Below are positions 11,290-22,314 of a DNA stretch of 64,000 nucleotides, piece by piece. The position numbers and the translations under genes were made by a program. The stretch is from Malus domestica (taxonomy: Eukaryota; Streptophyta; Magnoliopsida; Rosales; Rosaceae), in assembly GCF_042453785.1 (NCBI RefSeq), contig NC_091664.1, positions 5,320,501 through 5,384,500 on the forward strand, read 5' to 3'. Below the pieces are notes generated by a model, which had not been told where the DNA came from, made no database searches, and saw only the letters and a program-made list of their open reading frames with translations. The stretch's first letter is position 1. Each line of letters starts with the position of its first letter.

Positions 11290-13660
11290 GTTGCAAAGGA
11301 AAGGCGCCAAAGAAAGTAAGAGGAAAGAAAACGGTGTCACCTCTCTCTGCATTCTTCAATTCCGTCGCGAACTCGTTCTTCTAACTCTCACCTCGCTAAC
11401 TCTCTGCGCCTCAGTCCTTCTTGAAAAGGTAACAACTCAATTTTCTCACTTTATGTTTGGTTGCGTGTAAGGATCCCCATTTCCCCAGTTTAGGGTTTAA
11501 AGTTTGGGTTTAAATTGTTTGCTTGGCGTGGCTATTTAATTTATTTGACATAGGGTGGGTTAACAACTAATCATTAATTTGGAAATTGGGAGGGAGCACA
11601 AGCTGTTATATAAACATATAAGAAATCACAAAGGATGGTGTCTGTAAACTGCGGCATTAAGCCCATTTTTTTTGTTTCCTGAGAAAAATTGTGAGGAAAA
11701 TTGAAGGGGTTCTAGTTTGGGATAATTTTTTGTTTATTTTTTTATGGCCTTACATAAAGAGGCACAACTTCCTTGCTCGTTGGGTTAGTGTTGTGGGTTT
11801 TAATTGTGATAGTGAGGTCATTTTCCCAGCTAGTGTATGAACAAAATGATGATGAATTACTGGAATTTTGGTGTTATGAATGATGATTTAGCTATTTGAA
11901 TGATTGACAGCATGAATGACCTTTAGTAACGGAGTACTAGATTTTATCCAAGCATAAAGTTATTAGCTATGTTTGAATGCATAACTATCTTACTTGCTAA
12001 TATCATTAAAAGTTTTGTTCACCGAGTATTCAGAACTTGTGGACTGTCTTTCATGCTAGGTAGTAACCCATTGACTCAGGTCCAATCCCCTTATTGCATA
12101 TACAATTGAGGGGGTGTTATAAATGTAATGCTTATTCCATTGTGGCACTCACTCATTTGTTCCAAATGTGGTCTCATTATATTTGTTTATTGAGCATGTC
12201 ATATTCATCGGCATTTCATTGTATTAAGTTATAGCGTGAACATGCTACAGTTCCTTTGGAATTTTGCTCATGAGCTGCACTCTTACATTGTATATGAACA
12301 ATTGATTTTGATTTAAATTTCTGAGAATAACAAGATTTTTATGAAGCTGACCCTACATGGGAATGATATTTCAGTTAAATTGAGCTCTCATTCCTTCTTC
12401 TCACTTTCTTGTTCTATAGGTCTGTAAACTCTGCAGCTTTTACAATATGCAAATGACCCTTGAATTCAGGTAATAAATTTATTTTCCTTGTGTACTATTT
12501 TGCAAAATTTATTAATGGTTCATTGTTTTTGAGCTGTTGATCGGTCGTGGTTCTTGCTTCAAAGATTGTTTTACCTAATATGAGCATTATCCTAATTAGC
12601 TTTGAAAAATTTATTAAAATTTGATTTTTATTGTACATTGTTATATATATATGTTGTGTTCTTCAGATTTTCAGCGATGGTTCCTGTATTGTTTTCATGT
12701 CGAATACTAGAATGTGCAGGAGCTTATGATGTCAATGATTTTGAATTCATAGCTAGGTTGGCTACTTTGATATTGTAAAGGTGCTTTTGCATTTACACTT
12801 GAATGGGGAAAATAAAAACCTAGCTCCACCATTTTTCTTTTTCTGTTCTAAAGAACAATGGTGAAAAGATTTATGTTGGAATTCCATTGAATTGGATATT
12901 TTCTGGTGATGCATTTATCTCATGATGAATATTGTACTTTTTTTTACTTTTAACACTTTCTTTCTAACAATATCTTTGCATGTCACTTTGGTGGTCAATC
13001 TTCTTTGAAAATTATTTCGTGCGTTTCCTTTTTAGGGTTAGGTATTGTCTTTTGATGCTTTGGACATATAGTAAACATGATTATGATGAAATTCAAAACT
13101 TCCATTAATAAAACATGACATCCAGAGCAAGATTCACGATATCATTTTGGGTCTCTTTAAACTCTATTGTAGAAGTTTGCAACTCTTTTGTGTTCCAGGA
13201 GATTTGAATTCTTTTTTCCGGTTTTCTCAGATCTTAATTGTAGTGGGAATTGACATATGTCATTACATAAATGAAATATTCTAATATCATGACACATCAC
13301 AAAAATAAAAAGAGGATAGCATGATAGTATAGCACCATTAGCTTTATGGCTATCTACGAGCCATTCTTAAAGTTGACCGGACTTGTTTCAGTATTACGCT
13401 TGGTAGATTCTTAAAGTTGACCAGACTTGTTTCTGTATTGCACTTGATAGTTTCCCTTTTCTATCGTGGGCAAACTCTTATCATGGGAGAACTTTTACAA
13501 CAATTTTTTTTATTAACTTTTATGCCTTTTATAAGGTATTCAGAGTTTGAGTTTGAGTTTTTGACAATATCTTTTGTGTTTTTATGTCAATCCGTTTCAA
13601 CTGTGTGTGTGTGCACTCTTATCCTTTTTCCACCTTGTGCCTTTTGAACCTGAGTGAAAC
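11290..13660 (+). pseudogene. Truncated tandem copy of URM1 5' half (leader, leader intron, exon 1, most of intron 1)
   Basis: This block aligns collinearly with 16270-18570. The leader exon (CTTCAATTCCGTCGCGAACTC), the leader-intron donor after AAAAG, the acceptor before TCTGTAAACTCTGCAG, the first coding exon and then about 1.1 kb of intron 1 are all present. The first coding exon at 12448 reads ATGCAAATGACCCTTGAATT, which encodes MQMTLEF where the intact gene has MQLTLEF. Similarity stops just after CCTTTTGAACCTGA (about 13650), before coding exon 2. So it lacks the exons encoding residues 9 to 99 and the C-terminal Gly-Gly. It cannot encode URM1, but it carries a promoter and leader and might be transcribed. 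Confidence 0.82.
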
Positions 13661-13875
13661 AACCTAAAATTTTATTTTAAATTTTTATCAAAAGCAACTG
13701 ATATTGATATCGATATTTCCACAAATATTCATATTGACATTTCTACCTATCTAGCATAGGACTCTCAAATTTCTGAGGGGCCCTTTTATCTTTCTATATA
13801 TTACATATGCATATAAATTTTCTAATAAAAAATTTAAAACTGAAAAAAAAAAATCACCATCAATTTAATTTGGGT

Positions 13876-15150
13876 TTTTATCACAAATAGTTTTTGAAAT
13901 TGACCCTTACCATCAAGATGGTTCCTGAAATTGAAAATCAATCAATATAGTCCTTGAAAATAGGTGTCGCAAATCAATGTGGTCATTCTGTCACAATTCT
14001 ATTAAAAATTCTGTTAAGTGCTTATGTGACACATAAATGGGCCCCATAAGTCATTTTTTTTTCTCACAAATGGTCATTGAAATTGACATACGACATCAAA
14101 ATGGTCCTTGAAATTCAAAATTGATAAATGTAGTCCTGCAAGTAAGTGTCTCAAATGAATGTAGTCATTCCATCACAATTCTGTCAAAAATTATGTTATG
14201 TGCTGATGTGACACATAAATGGGCCACACAAGTCTAATTAAATAAAAAAATTACCAATAATATTAATAATGTCAACCCAAAAATCCAGTCCTGCAATCAC
14301 CTCCGATCCCAAACCACATTTCTCTACCTCCTTCGTTCTCTATTCTCTCAAAAAAAAAATCTCAATACACTCATCTTTACACACTTCGACATCCTTCACC
14401 GAATTGAACCTGGATCGATATCACCTTTGGTGACAGCTTGGCCCATTGGCAACGACTTCTGGGACATAACAGTTAACATTTGGGCGATCAACATTTGCAC
14501 AACCTTAATCTTGGAGAGCTTGTTCGACACTTCCGTGGTGGTCTAGTGATGCAAATAATGACGAGGCTTGTCCTGAGAAAATGAGGTTATAACCGATGTG
14601 CGTCTATTGTTGGTTGAAAACTATTTCCACACCCCCTCTTAGGCCTTGGTTAAGCCTCGTACCTTTGAGAATTTATGGAAGGGATCTCTCTTCGAAGTAG
14701 GCCCTACTATAAGAAAAAAAAATTCCATTGTGCAAAAAGGTATTTAGACAAATTTTTTAATTATTAAACCCACATCAACACATAATAATTTTTTTTACAT
14801 AATTGTGACATAATGATTATATTGATTTGCAACACCTATTTTCAAGTACTATATTGATTGATTTTTAATTTTAGGGATCATATTGATGATGTGAGTTAAT
14901 TTCGGAGATCATCTTGATGGTTTGAGTCAATTTCATGAACCATTTATGATAAAAACCTGTAAATCTTGTGGGGCCCATTTATGTGCCACATTAGTACTTA
15001 ACGAAATTTTTAACAAAATTATGACGAAAGGACCACATTGATTTGCGACACATATTTTCAGAGGCTACACTGATTGATTTTTAATTTCAGGGACCATCTT
15101 GATGATTATGGTCAATTTCAATGACCATTTGTGATAAAAAAAAAATCTTA
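13876..15150. mobile_element. Mutator-like element with long compound terminal inverted repeats
   Basis: Each arm is made of two diverged copies of a unit of about 180 bp. The left arm has units at about 13876-14051 and 14060-14234. The right arm (about 14800-14962 and 14963-15150) is the same pair in reverse orientation. Shared text includes TTTTTATCACAAATGGTCAT at the outer end, CAAGATGGTCCCTGAAATT, and CACATAAATGGGCCCCA at the inner end of a unit. The 560 bp core (14240-14800) has no transposase; it contains pyrimidine-rich, host-like sequence that could be captured. I could not confirm a clean 9-bp target duplication. Long inverted arms without a transposase fit a non-autonomous MULE. Confidence 0.65.
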
Positions 15151-15159
15151 TCACAATTG

Positions 15160-16250
15160 ATTAAGTTGAGCTTATACTTACCATATTAACTTTCCACTTT
15201 TATCTAGCAATAGAATAAACTTGTGTATTACTTGCCATAAAGTCATGCGTACATTATGGCAACAACAAGAAAGTCAAGCGTGTATTTGTCTCTCCACTTA
15301 TCGCCACAACTTCCACATCCACTTTAGGACTCCATAGAGACTTGAGTAGACTGATAACATTCTAGACTTTCTTCACTTTTTTTTAGTAATAAACAATTAA
15401 CTTATGTATTACTTTTTTTTCACAAATACATGCATATCGTGCTCTATCTTTTTATGAATGAACCCTAAATCATAATTCATGGCAATTAGACATTATTCAA
15501 TTTGTAAAAGTGAGATACTAATTTTGTTATGTTCAAATATAAATCTTTGAGCTTTGTATGAATATATTATCCAAACAATAAATATGTTTTAAAATATGAA
15601 GAATTTTCTTTTTTTTTTTTAAATTTGCAAAAGACCCCCAAAATATCATAGACAACCCTGCTACGATATATTCTATAGTCGAAACCGATACTGATATACT
15701 AAGTTATATACTAAGTTAACTACGATTCAAGGTTATGCCACGTTTACGTAAAATGATTTTCGTCGAGTGAGTTAATAAAGGTGGAATGACTTAATTAGCC
15801 TTGTACGTGACGTGGAGTTTAATTAATGGGGTATTGTTTTGTACAATTGAAATACTTTTTTCTTATAAAAACAAATGCAATGCAAAATACAGGAAAAATT
15901 GTGTCCCCTCTATCGAAACTCGAAAGGCTTCCTCTGCCCGGTTCTTCTGATTCGCCGCCTCCACATCCAAACTCCATCTCCCGTTGCTTTTTATGGTGTC
16001 CGAAATGAGAATTTTCGAAGCTGCTCTCCGGTTTTGAGGAAAAGAGTGTGGAGGATTTAGGGCTTACTGCAGCATCTGGAATTCAAGAAATCGAGCGCTC
16101 GGAAGAAGACCAGGTTTCAAATTAAGGTCTGTATCTGTTTATCAAGCCCTAGTCTATTTATTTGAAATATCCAGAGAAATACCATTTCGTTGTAGAAATT
16201 CGGCAATTTCAAAAGCGGTCTTTTCTGGCAATTTCCTCTTCCTGCTATTA
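15160..16250. other. Intergenic / promoter side of URM1
   Basis: AT-rich to about 15830, with loosely repeated text (15190-15250 against 15366-15430, ACTT(A/G)TGTATTACTT). From 15880 to 16120 GC rises, with CCGCCTCCACATCCAAACTCC and a possible donor at 16112 (CCAGGTTTCA), so a transcribed leader or remnant of a gene 5' end may start here. No ORF is convincing. Confidence 0.35.
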
Positions 16251-16269
16251 CTGTTTCTGGAGATTTGTA

Positions 16270-16389
16270 TATGAAATAAAAACGCTGTCGCCTCTCGCTC
16301 CCCGCGTTCTTCAATTCCGTCGCGAACTCGTTCTTCTGACTCTCTTCTCGCCAACTCTCTCTCAGCCTCAGCCCTTCCTTCCGAAAAAG
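16270..16389 (+). promoter_or_regulatory. URM1: URM1 5' UTR exon and adjacent telo-box-like motif
   Basis: The CT-rich leader (about 16270-16389) ends at donor AAG/GTAAAC. The matching acceptor CTCCAG is at 17411-17416, followed by the exon that holds the start codon. Just inside the leader intron, GGTTTAGGGTTTATGGTTTA at 16457-16476 is a telo-box-like (AAACCCTA) cluster often seen near the start of plant growth and translation genes. The leader start is inferred from similarity to the truncated copy at 11290, not from a mapped transcript. Confidence 0.5.
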
Positions 16390-17443
16390 GTAAACAATTC
16401 AATTTTCTCACTTTTATGTTTGGTTGCATGTAACGATCCCTATTTTCCCAATTTGGGGTTTAGGGTTTATGGTTTAGGGTTAAATTGTTTGTTTGGTGTG
16501 GCTATTTAATTTATTTGAAATTGGGTGGGTTAACAACTGATCACTAATTTGGAAATTGGGAGGGAGCACGAGCTGTAATATAAACATAGAAGAAAGCACG
16601 AAGGATGGTGTCTGTAAACTGCGGCACTGAGCCCTTTTTTCTTTTTTTTTTTCTTTCCCTTTTAAAGTTCATAGAAATTAGAAATTATAAAAAAAGAATG
16701 AAAATTGAATTATGTTTTTGAAGAAATGAAATTACAAATCTATAATTTTTGAAACAATTACTCTTCTGCTGTGCTCGTTGGGTTAGTGACTTAGTGCTAA
16801 GGGTTTTAATTGCGGTAGTGAGGTCATTTTCCAACTCAGCTATTGTATGAACAAAATGATGATGGATTACTGGAATTTTGGCGTTAAGTGATGATTTAGC
16901 TATTGGAATGATTGACAGCGTGGATGGCCTTTAATAACGGAGTACTAGATTTAATCTCAGCATAAAATTATTTAGTTTTGTATGCGCATAGCTATCTTTC
17001 TCGCTGATATCATTAGAAGTTTTGTTCAGGAGTATTCAGAACTCATGGACTGTCTTTCATGCTAGGTAGTAACCAATCCCCTTGCTGCATATAACCACAC
17101 AGTTGAGGGGTGTTATAAATGTAATGCTTATTCCATTGTGGCGCTCACTCCTATGTTCCAAATGTGGTTTCAGTATATTTTTTAATTGAACTTACCCTAT
17201 TCATTGGCAATCAATTGTATTAAAGTTATATTGTGAACATGCTTCAGTTCCTTTGGAATTTTGATCATGAGCTGCACTTTTACATTGTGTATGAACACTT
17301 GATTTTGATTTAAATTTGTGAGAATAACAAGATTTTTATGAAGCTAACCCTACATGGGAATGATATTTCAGTTAAATTGAGCTCTCATTCCTCCTTCTCA
17401 CTCTCTCGTTCTCCAGGTTTGTAAACTCTGCATCTTTTACAAT

Positions 17444-19192
17444 ATGCAGCTGACCCTTGAATTCGGGTAATAAATTTCTCTTCCCTATGTACTATTTTCC
17501 AAAATTTATTAATGGTTTATTGTTCTTGAGCTGTTGATTGGTCTTGGTTCTTGCTTCAAAGATTGTTTTAGCTAATACTAGTGTTATCCTAATTAGCTTT
17601 GAAAAATTTATTAAAATTTGATTTTTATTGTACGTTGTTATATATATGTTTTGTTCTTCAGATTTTCAGCGGTGGTTCCTGTATAGTTTTCGTGTAGAAT
17701 ACTAGAATATGCAGGAGTTTATGATGTCAATGGTTTTGATTCATAGCTAGGTTGGCTACTTTGATATTGTAAAACTCATGGTGCTTTGGCATTTACGGTT
17801 GAATGGGGAAACCTAGCTCCACCATTTTTCTTGTTCTGCTCTAAAGAACAACGCTGAAAAGAATTTATTTGGTATTCCTAATGAATTGGATCTTGTCTGG
17901 GGATGAATTTATCTTAGGATGGATTTGTACGTTTTTGAACTCTAACACTTTCTCTCTATGATTCCTTTGCATGTCACTTTGGTGATCAATCTTCTATGAA
18001 AATTATATTGTACTTTTCCTTTTTAGGGTTAGCTATTGACCACTTTTGATGATTTGGACATATAGTAAACATAACTATGATGGAATTCAAAACTTCCATT
18101 AATAAAACATGACACCCAAAGCAAGATTCACAATATCATTTTGGGTCTTTTTACACTATGTTGTAGAAGTTTGCAACTCTTTTGTGTTCCAAGGGATTTG
18201 AAATCTTTTTCCAGTTTTGGTAGACCTTAATTGTTGTGGGAATTGGAATATGTGATTACATAAATGAAAGACTCTAATATCATGACACATCACAAAAATA
18301 CAAAGAGGACCGAACTTGTTTTATGGCTATCTATTAAACATTCTTAAAGTTGACCGGACTTGTTTCTGTATTGCGCTTGGTAGTCTCCCTTTTTTATCGT
18401 GGGAAAAGTCTTATCATGGGAGAACTTTTACATAAAAAATTTATTAACTTTTATGCTTTTATAAGGTTTTCAGAGTTTGATTTTTGGACATTGTCTTTTG
18501 TGTTTTTATGGCAATCGGTTTCAACTGTGTGCACACTTATCTTTTTTCTACCTTGTGCCTTTTGAACCTGATTGAAATTATGTTTGCTTTCCTTATGTGG
18601 CGTGGAATCGTATTTTCTTTCTGCAGTGGAGGATTAGAGCTTCTATGCAACTCTGTAAAGATTCATAATGTCAATGTCGAATTGCAAAACGGAGCAGAAA
18701 AGGTGAACTTCAGCTTTTGTTAAGGCTAAGAAGAACAAGTAAAAATCTTAAGCGGATTTGTCATTTTGGCGGTTTTATTTGTTTCTATTAGTCAACACGA
18801 TTTTCGTTTTTTTTTTTTTCTCAGCTAACCATGAAGGATTTGCTCTCTTGGATCCGTACTAATTTGATCAAGGAGAGGCCTGAAATGTTTATGAAAGGGG
18901 ATACTGTGTAAGCTAAAATCTGTTTCAGACTTGAATTTAAAGTGAACGTGTTCCTCAGTCGCTTTGATAATTTTGTAATGAATATGCGGTTAGTGGTTTT
19001 GATAGGAAAAACAAATAACTTGACACAGGGCTATAATACTCTTGTGATTACATGAAGCTTCGGTTGTCTTGCAGGAGACCCGGTGTTCTAGCCCTTGTGA
19101 ACGATTGTGACTGGGAGCTGAGTGGGCAACTTGATACGACGCTAGAGGAGAAGGATGTCGTTGTCTTCATTTCAACCTTGCACGGTGGATAG
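17444..19192 (+). CDS. URM1: Ubiquitin-related modifier 1 (URM1)
   Basis: Four coding exons, 17444-17466, 18627-18702, 18825-18907 and 19075-19192, join in frame to 300 nt and a 99-residue protein, the family's usual length. It starts [14 protein letters not shown] and ends in FISTLHGG. The C-terminal Gly-Gly, directly before the stop, is the residue pair that is adenylated and thiocarboxylated. Known role of the family: sulfur carrier for 2-thiolation of U34 in cytosolic tRNAs (with the MOCS3/UBA4 E1 enzyme and the CTU1/CTU2 thiolase), and a ubiquitin-like protein modifier. The beta-grasp fold residues RPGVL and [13 protein letters not shown] are intact. All junctions are GT-AG. A truncated tandem copy of the 5' half lies 5 kb upstream. 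No in-frame break is seen. Confidence 0.96.
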
Positions 19193-20152
19193 TATGTGGA
19201 TCGTTGTATTGACTTTAGATTCTCACTAAAGCCTATATATGGCATGTGATTGTTATTTCGATATAGGATATGGCAAATGGTTTCGGAGTCTCACCAAAAC
19301 ATCATACTTTGTGAGCTTTTCTGTTGATGTCTGGACAGAAACGGTGTGATGCCGGTTGTGATGGGGCTTATTCGATTACTATTTCGTTTTTAGTTTTTGT
19401 CCTCTTTTGTGATAGGGATACAGTGAAAGTACATGGGAGAATTGGAGAATGGAGAAGAATGAAGTGGGGTGGTAGGAGGAAGGAGGGAGAAAGGAAATAT
19501 GTGAAAACGAAAATTTGAAAGTGAGGTAACTTCAAATTGTTATTGATCGTTGATGTTTTAGTTGGGAGATGATTTCAACACGCTTTTTTGCCGGTGCATT
19601 TGCTACCCACTCTCTCTCTCTCTCCCTCTGAGATAAACAGTATTCCTCCAAGTAATGATATCTTGTTAATAGGGAATGATATACATTTTCCACGTGGGAC
19701 ACGCTTATTTTATTCAAATTCCAAGTCAATAACGCCATAAAACAAATAACAAAGGTTTTTTAATAGAGTACTAGTATATTTTCACACACAAAGTGTGAAC
19801 TTTTTTTTATTTGTATTTAAAATTGAAGGAGAGGAAGAGAGAGAGAGAGAATGTGGGAGTGAGGAGAGAGTGAGAAAGGTGTTTTTTTTTTTTAATAGAG
19901 AGATAAAATCACATGTAGGTTAGGTTTGAAAAAAAACAGCAAAATTTTGTTATGTGAAATTATGTTACTATTCCTAACTTTTTTTGTTGTGATAGAAGAC
20001 AAAAATGTATTTTCACCATCTTTTGGATGACAAAGAGGGTTTCATTAATATGTAGTTTATATTGGAAATGTATGGTTTGTTTAGAGGAGCTTTTAAAATA
20101 ACTAAAAATGTTTTTTGAACAAAAAAAATTTGGGTTCTAAAAGTATTTAAAG
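19193..20152. other. URM1 3' flank and intergenic DNA
   Basis: The first few hundred bases are probably the URM1 3' UTR. Short CT and GA runs lie at 19610-19626 and 19838-19849. I see no other gene. Confidence 0.4.
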
Positions 20153-21390
20153 TAGGGTGGGTTCGGTACGGTTACCGTACCAAACTTTCGGTTTAACAAA
20201 ATCTATTACCATTACCGTAGTATACCGAAGTTTGGTTGGCATAGTATGATAATGGTAGTTGCCACTTTGTTTTAGGACAAAATCTATTTTTGTTTTTTTA
20301 ATTCAATTCAAGGGTGAAACTTTTTTTTTTTTTGGGTCTTTTGATATGGATCCAATTGGACTAAAAATTAGACTTATTTCAAAAGTCAAAAGTCACTAAA
20401 AATTGGACTTATTTCAAAAGATGAGCTATAAAATTGGACCTCTTTCAAATTATCCCCTTTTTTTTGGGTACCTTTATCTCATACATTGTAGCTTAAATTC
20501 ATTTATTATTCATCATTCACAATTCACACACACAATAATTTAAATGATACATCAAGATTCATGATGAAAATTAAGCTTACAATCCAAATAGAAGTTACGA
20601 ACCAAAACAAATAGAAGTTAACAATCCAAATAGAAGTTAAAGTTTCAAACCAAATGAAAATTGGAACTAAACTTCAAAAAGTAAAATTCATTGATCAATT
20701 CTTCGAACTTGAGATGTTGAAGTTGTTAGAGGAGACATTGAACTTATAGAAGATTGAGCTTTTGTCAAGCCTATATTACAAACAAAGAAAACATATTAGT
20801 AGTAGGATAAATTAAAGTTAAAAACCATTTAATAACAAATTTACTATAAAAAATTAAATCATATCTTACTTGTTTCTACTTTTTTTCATTTCCTTGTAAA
20901 ATTGAAGCATATATTCTGTTGGTTTATTGTAGAAGTTTATTTCATCCGCCCTAAGCCAATCACTAGTACACAATAATGTCTCTACCATTTTAGGAGTTAA
21001 GAATGCTCTAAAAAAAGGGTCCACAACCCTCCTCCCTAGGCTAAATGCATTTTCACTAGCAACGGTAGAAGTGGTAATTCTAAAGATATCCTTGGCTATT
21101 TGTGAAAGAATTGGGAACTTTTTGTGTTTGATTTCCACCAACTCAAGAGATCAAAGTCACCAATAACAATGCTAATATAAGTAGTTTTATTTTCAAAATT
21201 TTGGAATATTATATATACATATATTATAAATATGTGTTACATAATTATATATTATACAATTTATAAATTATATATTATATTATATTATCGGTATGGTATA
21301 ATACTGTACCATTATCGATTGGCATAAAATCGGTATGGCAGGGTTGGTAACTCGATTGGCACGACAATTTGGCAGAAAAATCCACCCATA
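20153..21390 (-). mobile_element. hAT deletion derivative retaining only the hATC dimerisation region
   Basis: It is flanked by ATTTAAAG (20145-20152) and ATTTAAAA (21391-21398), an 8-bp target duplication with one mismatch. Ends start TAGGGTGGGTT on the left and TATGGGTGGAT on the right (read inward). Subterminal CGGTACGG/GGTATGG motifs occur at both ends. The only coding remnant, 20866-21141 on the minus strand, encodes FPILSQIAKDIF, then TTSTVASENAFSLGRRVVDP and SPKMVE-like text (LTPKMVETLLC), the C-terminal hATC domain of BED-type RICESLEEPER/DAYSLEEPER-class hAT transposases. The catalytic core and BED finger are gone. Confidence 0.78.
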
Positions 21391-21462
21391 ATTTAAAATG
21401 TTTTTTTTTCGGATTCACTTGCGTTTTTAGTTTTTAAAACAGGATATGCACGTTAGTCTTTT

Positions 21463-21625
21463 TTTGTTTTTTGAACAAACAATATTATCTACATGGGAGT
21501 GTGCTAAATCTCACAATAGACAAATCATAATAATGTGATTCAAATTCGCATTTGGCGAAAATCAAATATAAGACATCTCACTTAAAAGTGAAGATGAAAA
21601 ACACTATATTATACTACTAAGTGAC
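21463..21625 (-). repeat. tRNA-derived SINE, copy 1
   Basis: On the minus strand it runs from GTCACTTAGTAGTATAAT to a GTTCAAAAAACAAAAAAAG tail, with the family text (TTGAATCACATTATTATG, CTATTGTGAG) shared with the copies at 56072 and 57693. Flanks ATGCACGTTAGTCTTTT (21446-21462) and ATGCCCAGTAGTCTTTT (21626-21642) look like a diverged target duplication (3 mismatches in 17). The B-box region is eroded. Confidence 0.7.
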
Positions 21626-21642
21626 ATGCCCAGTAGTCTTTT

Positions 21643-22050
21643 AGTTTTTTTGTTTTAAAAGAATTAGGTTTAATTCCCTTCTTCTTAAAAAAAGCCTATG
21701 CCTATTTTATTACGTTTAAGTCTTTATAAATTACTTCTTAAAATAATCTAATTTTTGGTTTGTCTTCTTTCGTCAACTCATAAATTCAACAAGACTCAAA
21801 TTTGACAAGGATCTTCTCTTAATTGAGGTTTCCTGCATCAATTTAGCATCGGAGTAAGATTCGAGTCATGGCAACACATTCAGATAAGAACTTTAAAAAA
21901 ATCATTAAAAAAAAATCAAATTCATATGTAAGATGGAAATATAAAGACTACGTAATTTTAATCAACTGACTTAATTCATTTTAATTTGAAATAATTTAAA
22001 TTCGTAACTTAAATTAGGAAATTCCCTAGTAAAAATCAGAGAGTCCACCA
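21643..22050. other. Intergenic DNA upstream of PEX13
   Basis: AT-rich, no ORF or RNA gene seen. The PEX13 promoter and 5' UTR probably occupy the next 250 bases (22050-22314). Confidence 0.4.
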
Positions 22051-22314
22051 AACAATAACAATGACCGAGTCAAGCCCGCCATAGACGTGGGGCCCAACAG
22101 CATGGACGGTCCACACTGCAATATGATCCTTCTTCACAGTAACCAACGGAATTCAGAAGCCGACAAATCGCGCTGGCCAAAATAAATAAATAAATATAAA
22201 AAAGATAAATATACAAAATAAAAGAAAAAAATAATAAAAACATGAGAGAAGGATAGAGTGTCTTGAAAAGTGGAACGACCTCCTCTATCGGTTGACGTGT
22301 TTCTGCATTCCCGG

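Noticed and set aside
16456-16480. Telomere-like GGTTTAGGGTTT as an interstitial telomere
   Set aside because: Only two to three imperfect units; better explained as a telo-box motif in a gene leader.
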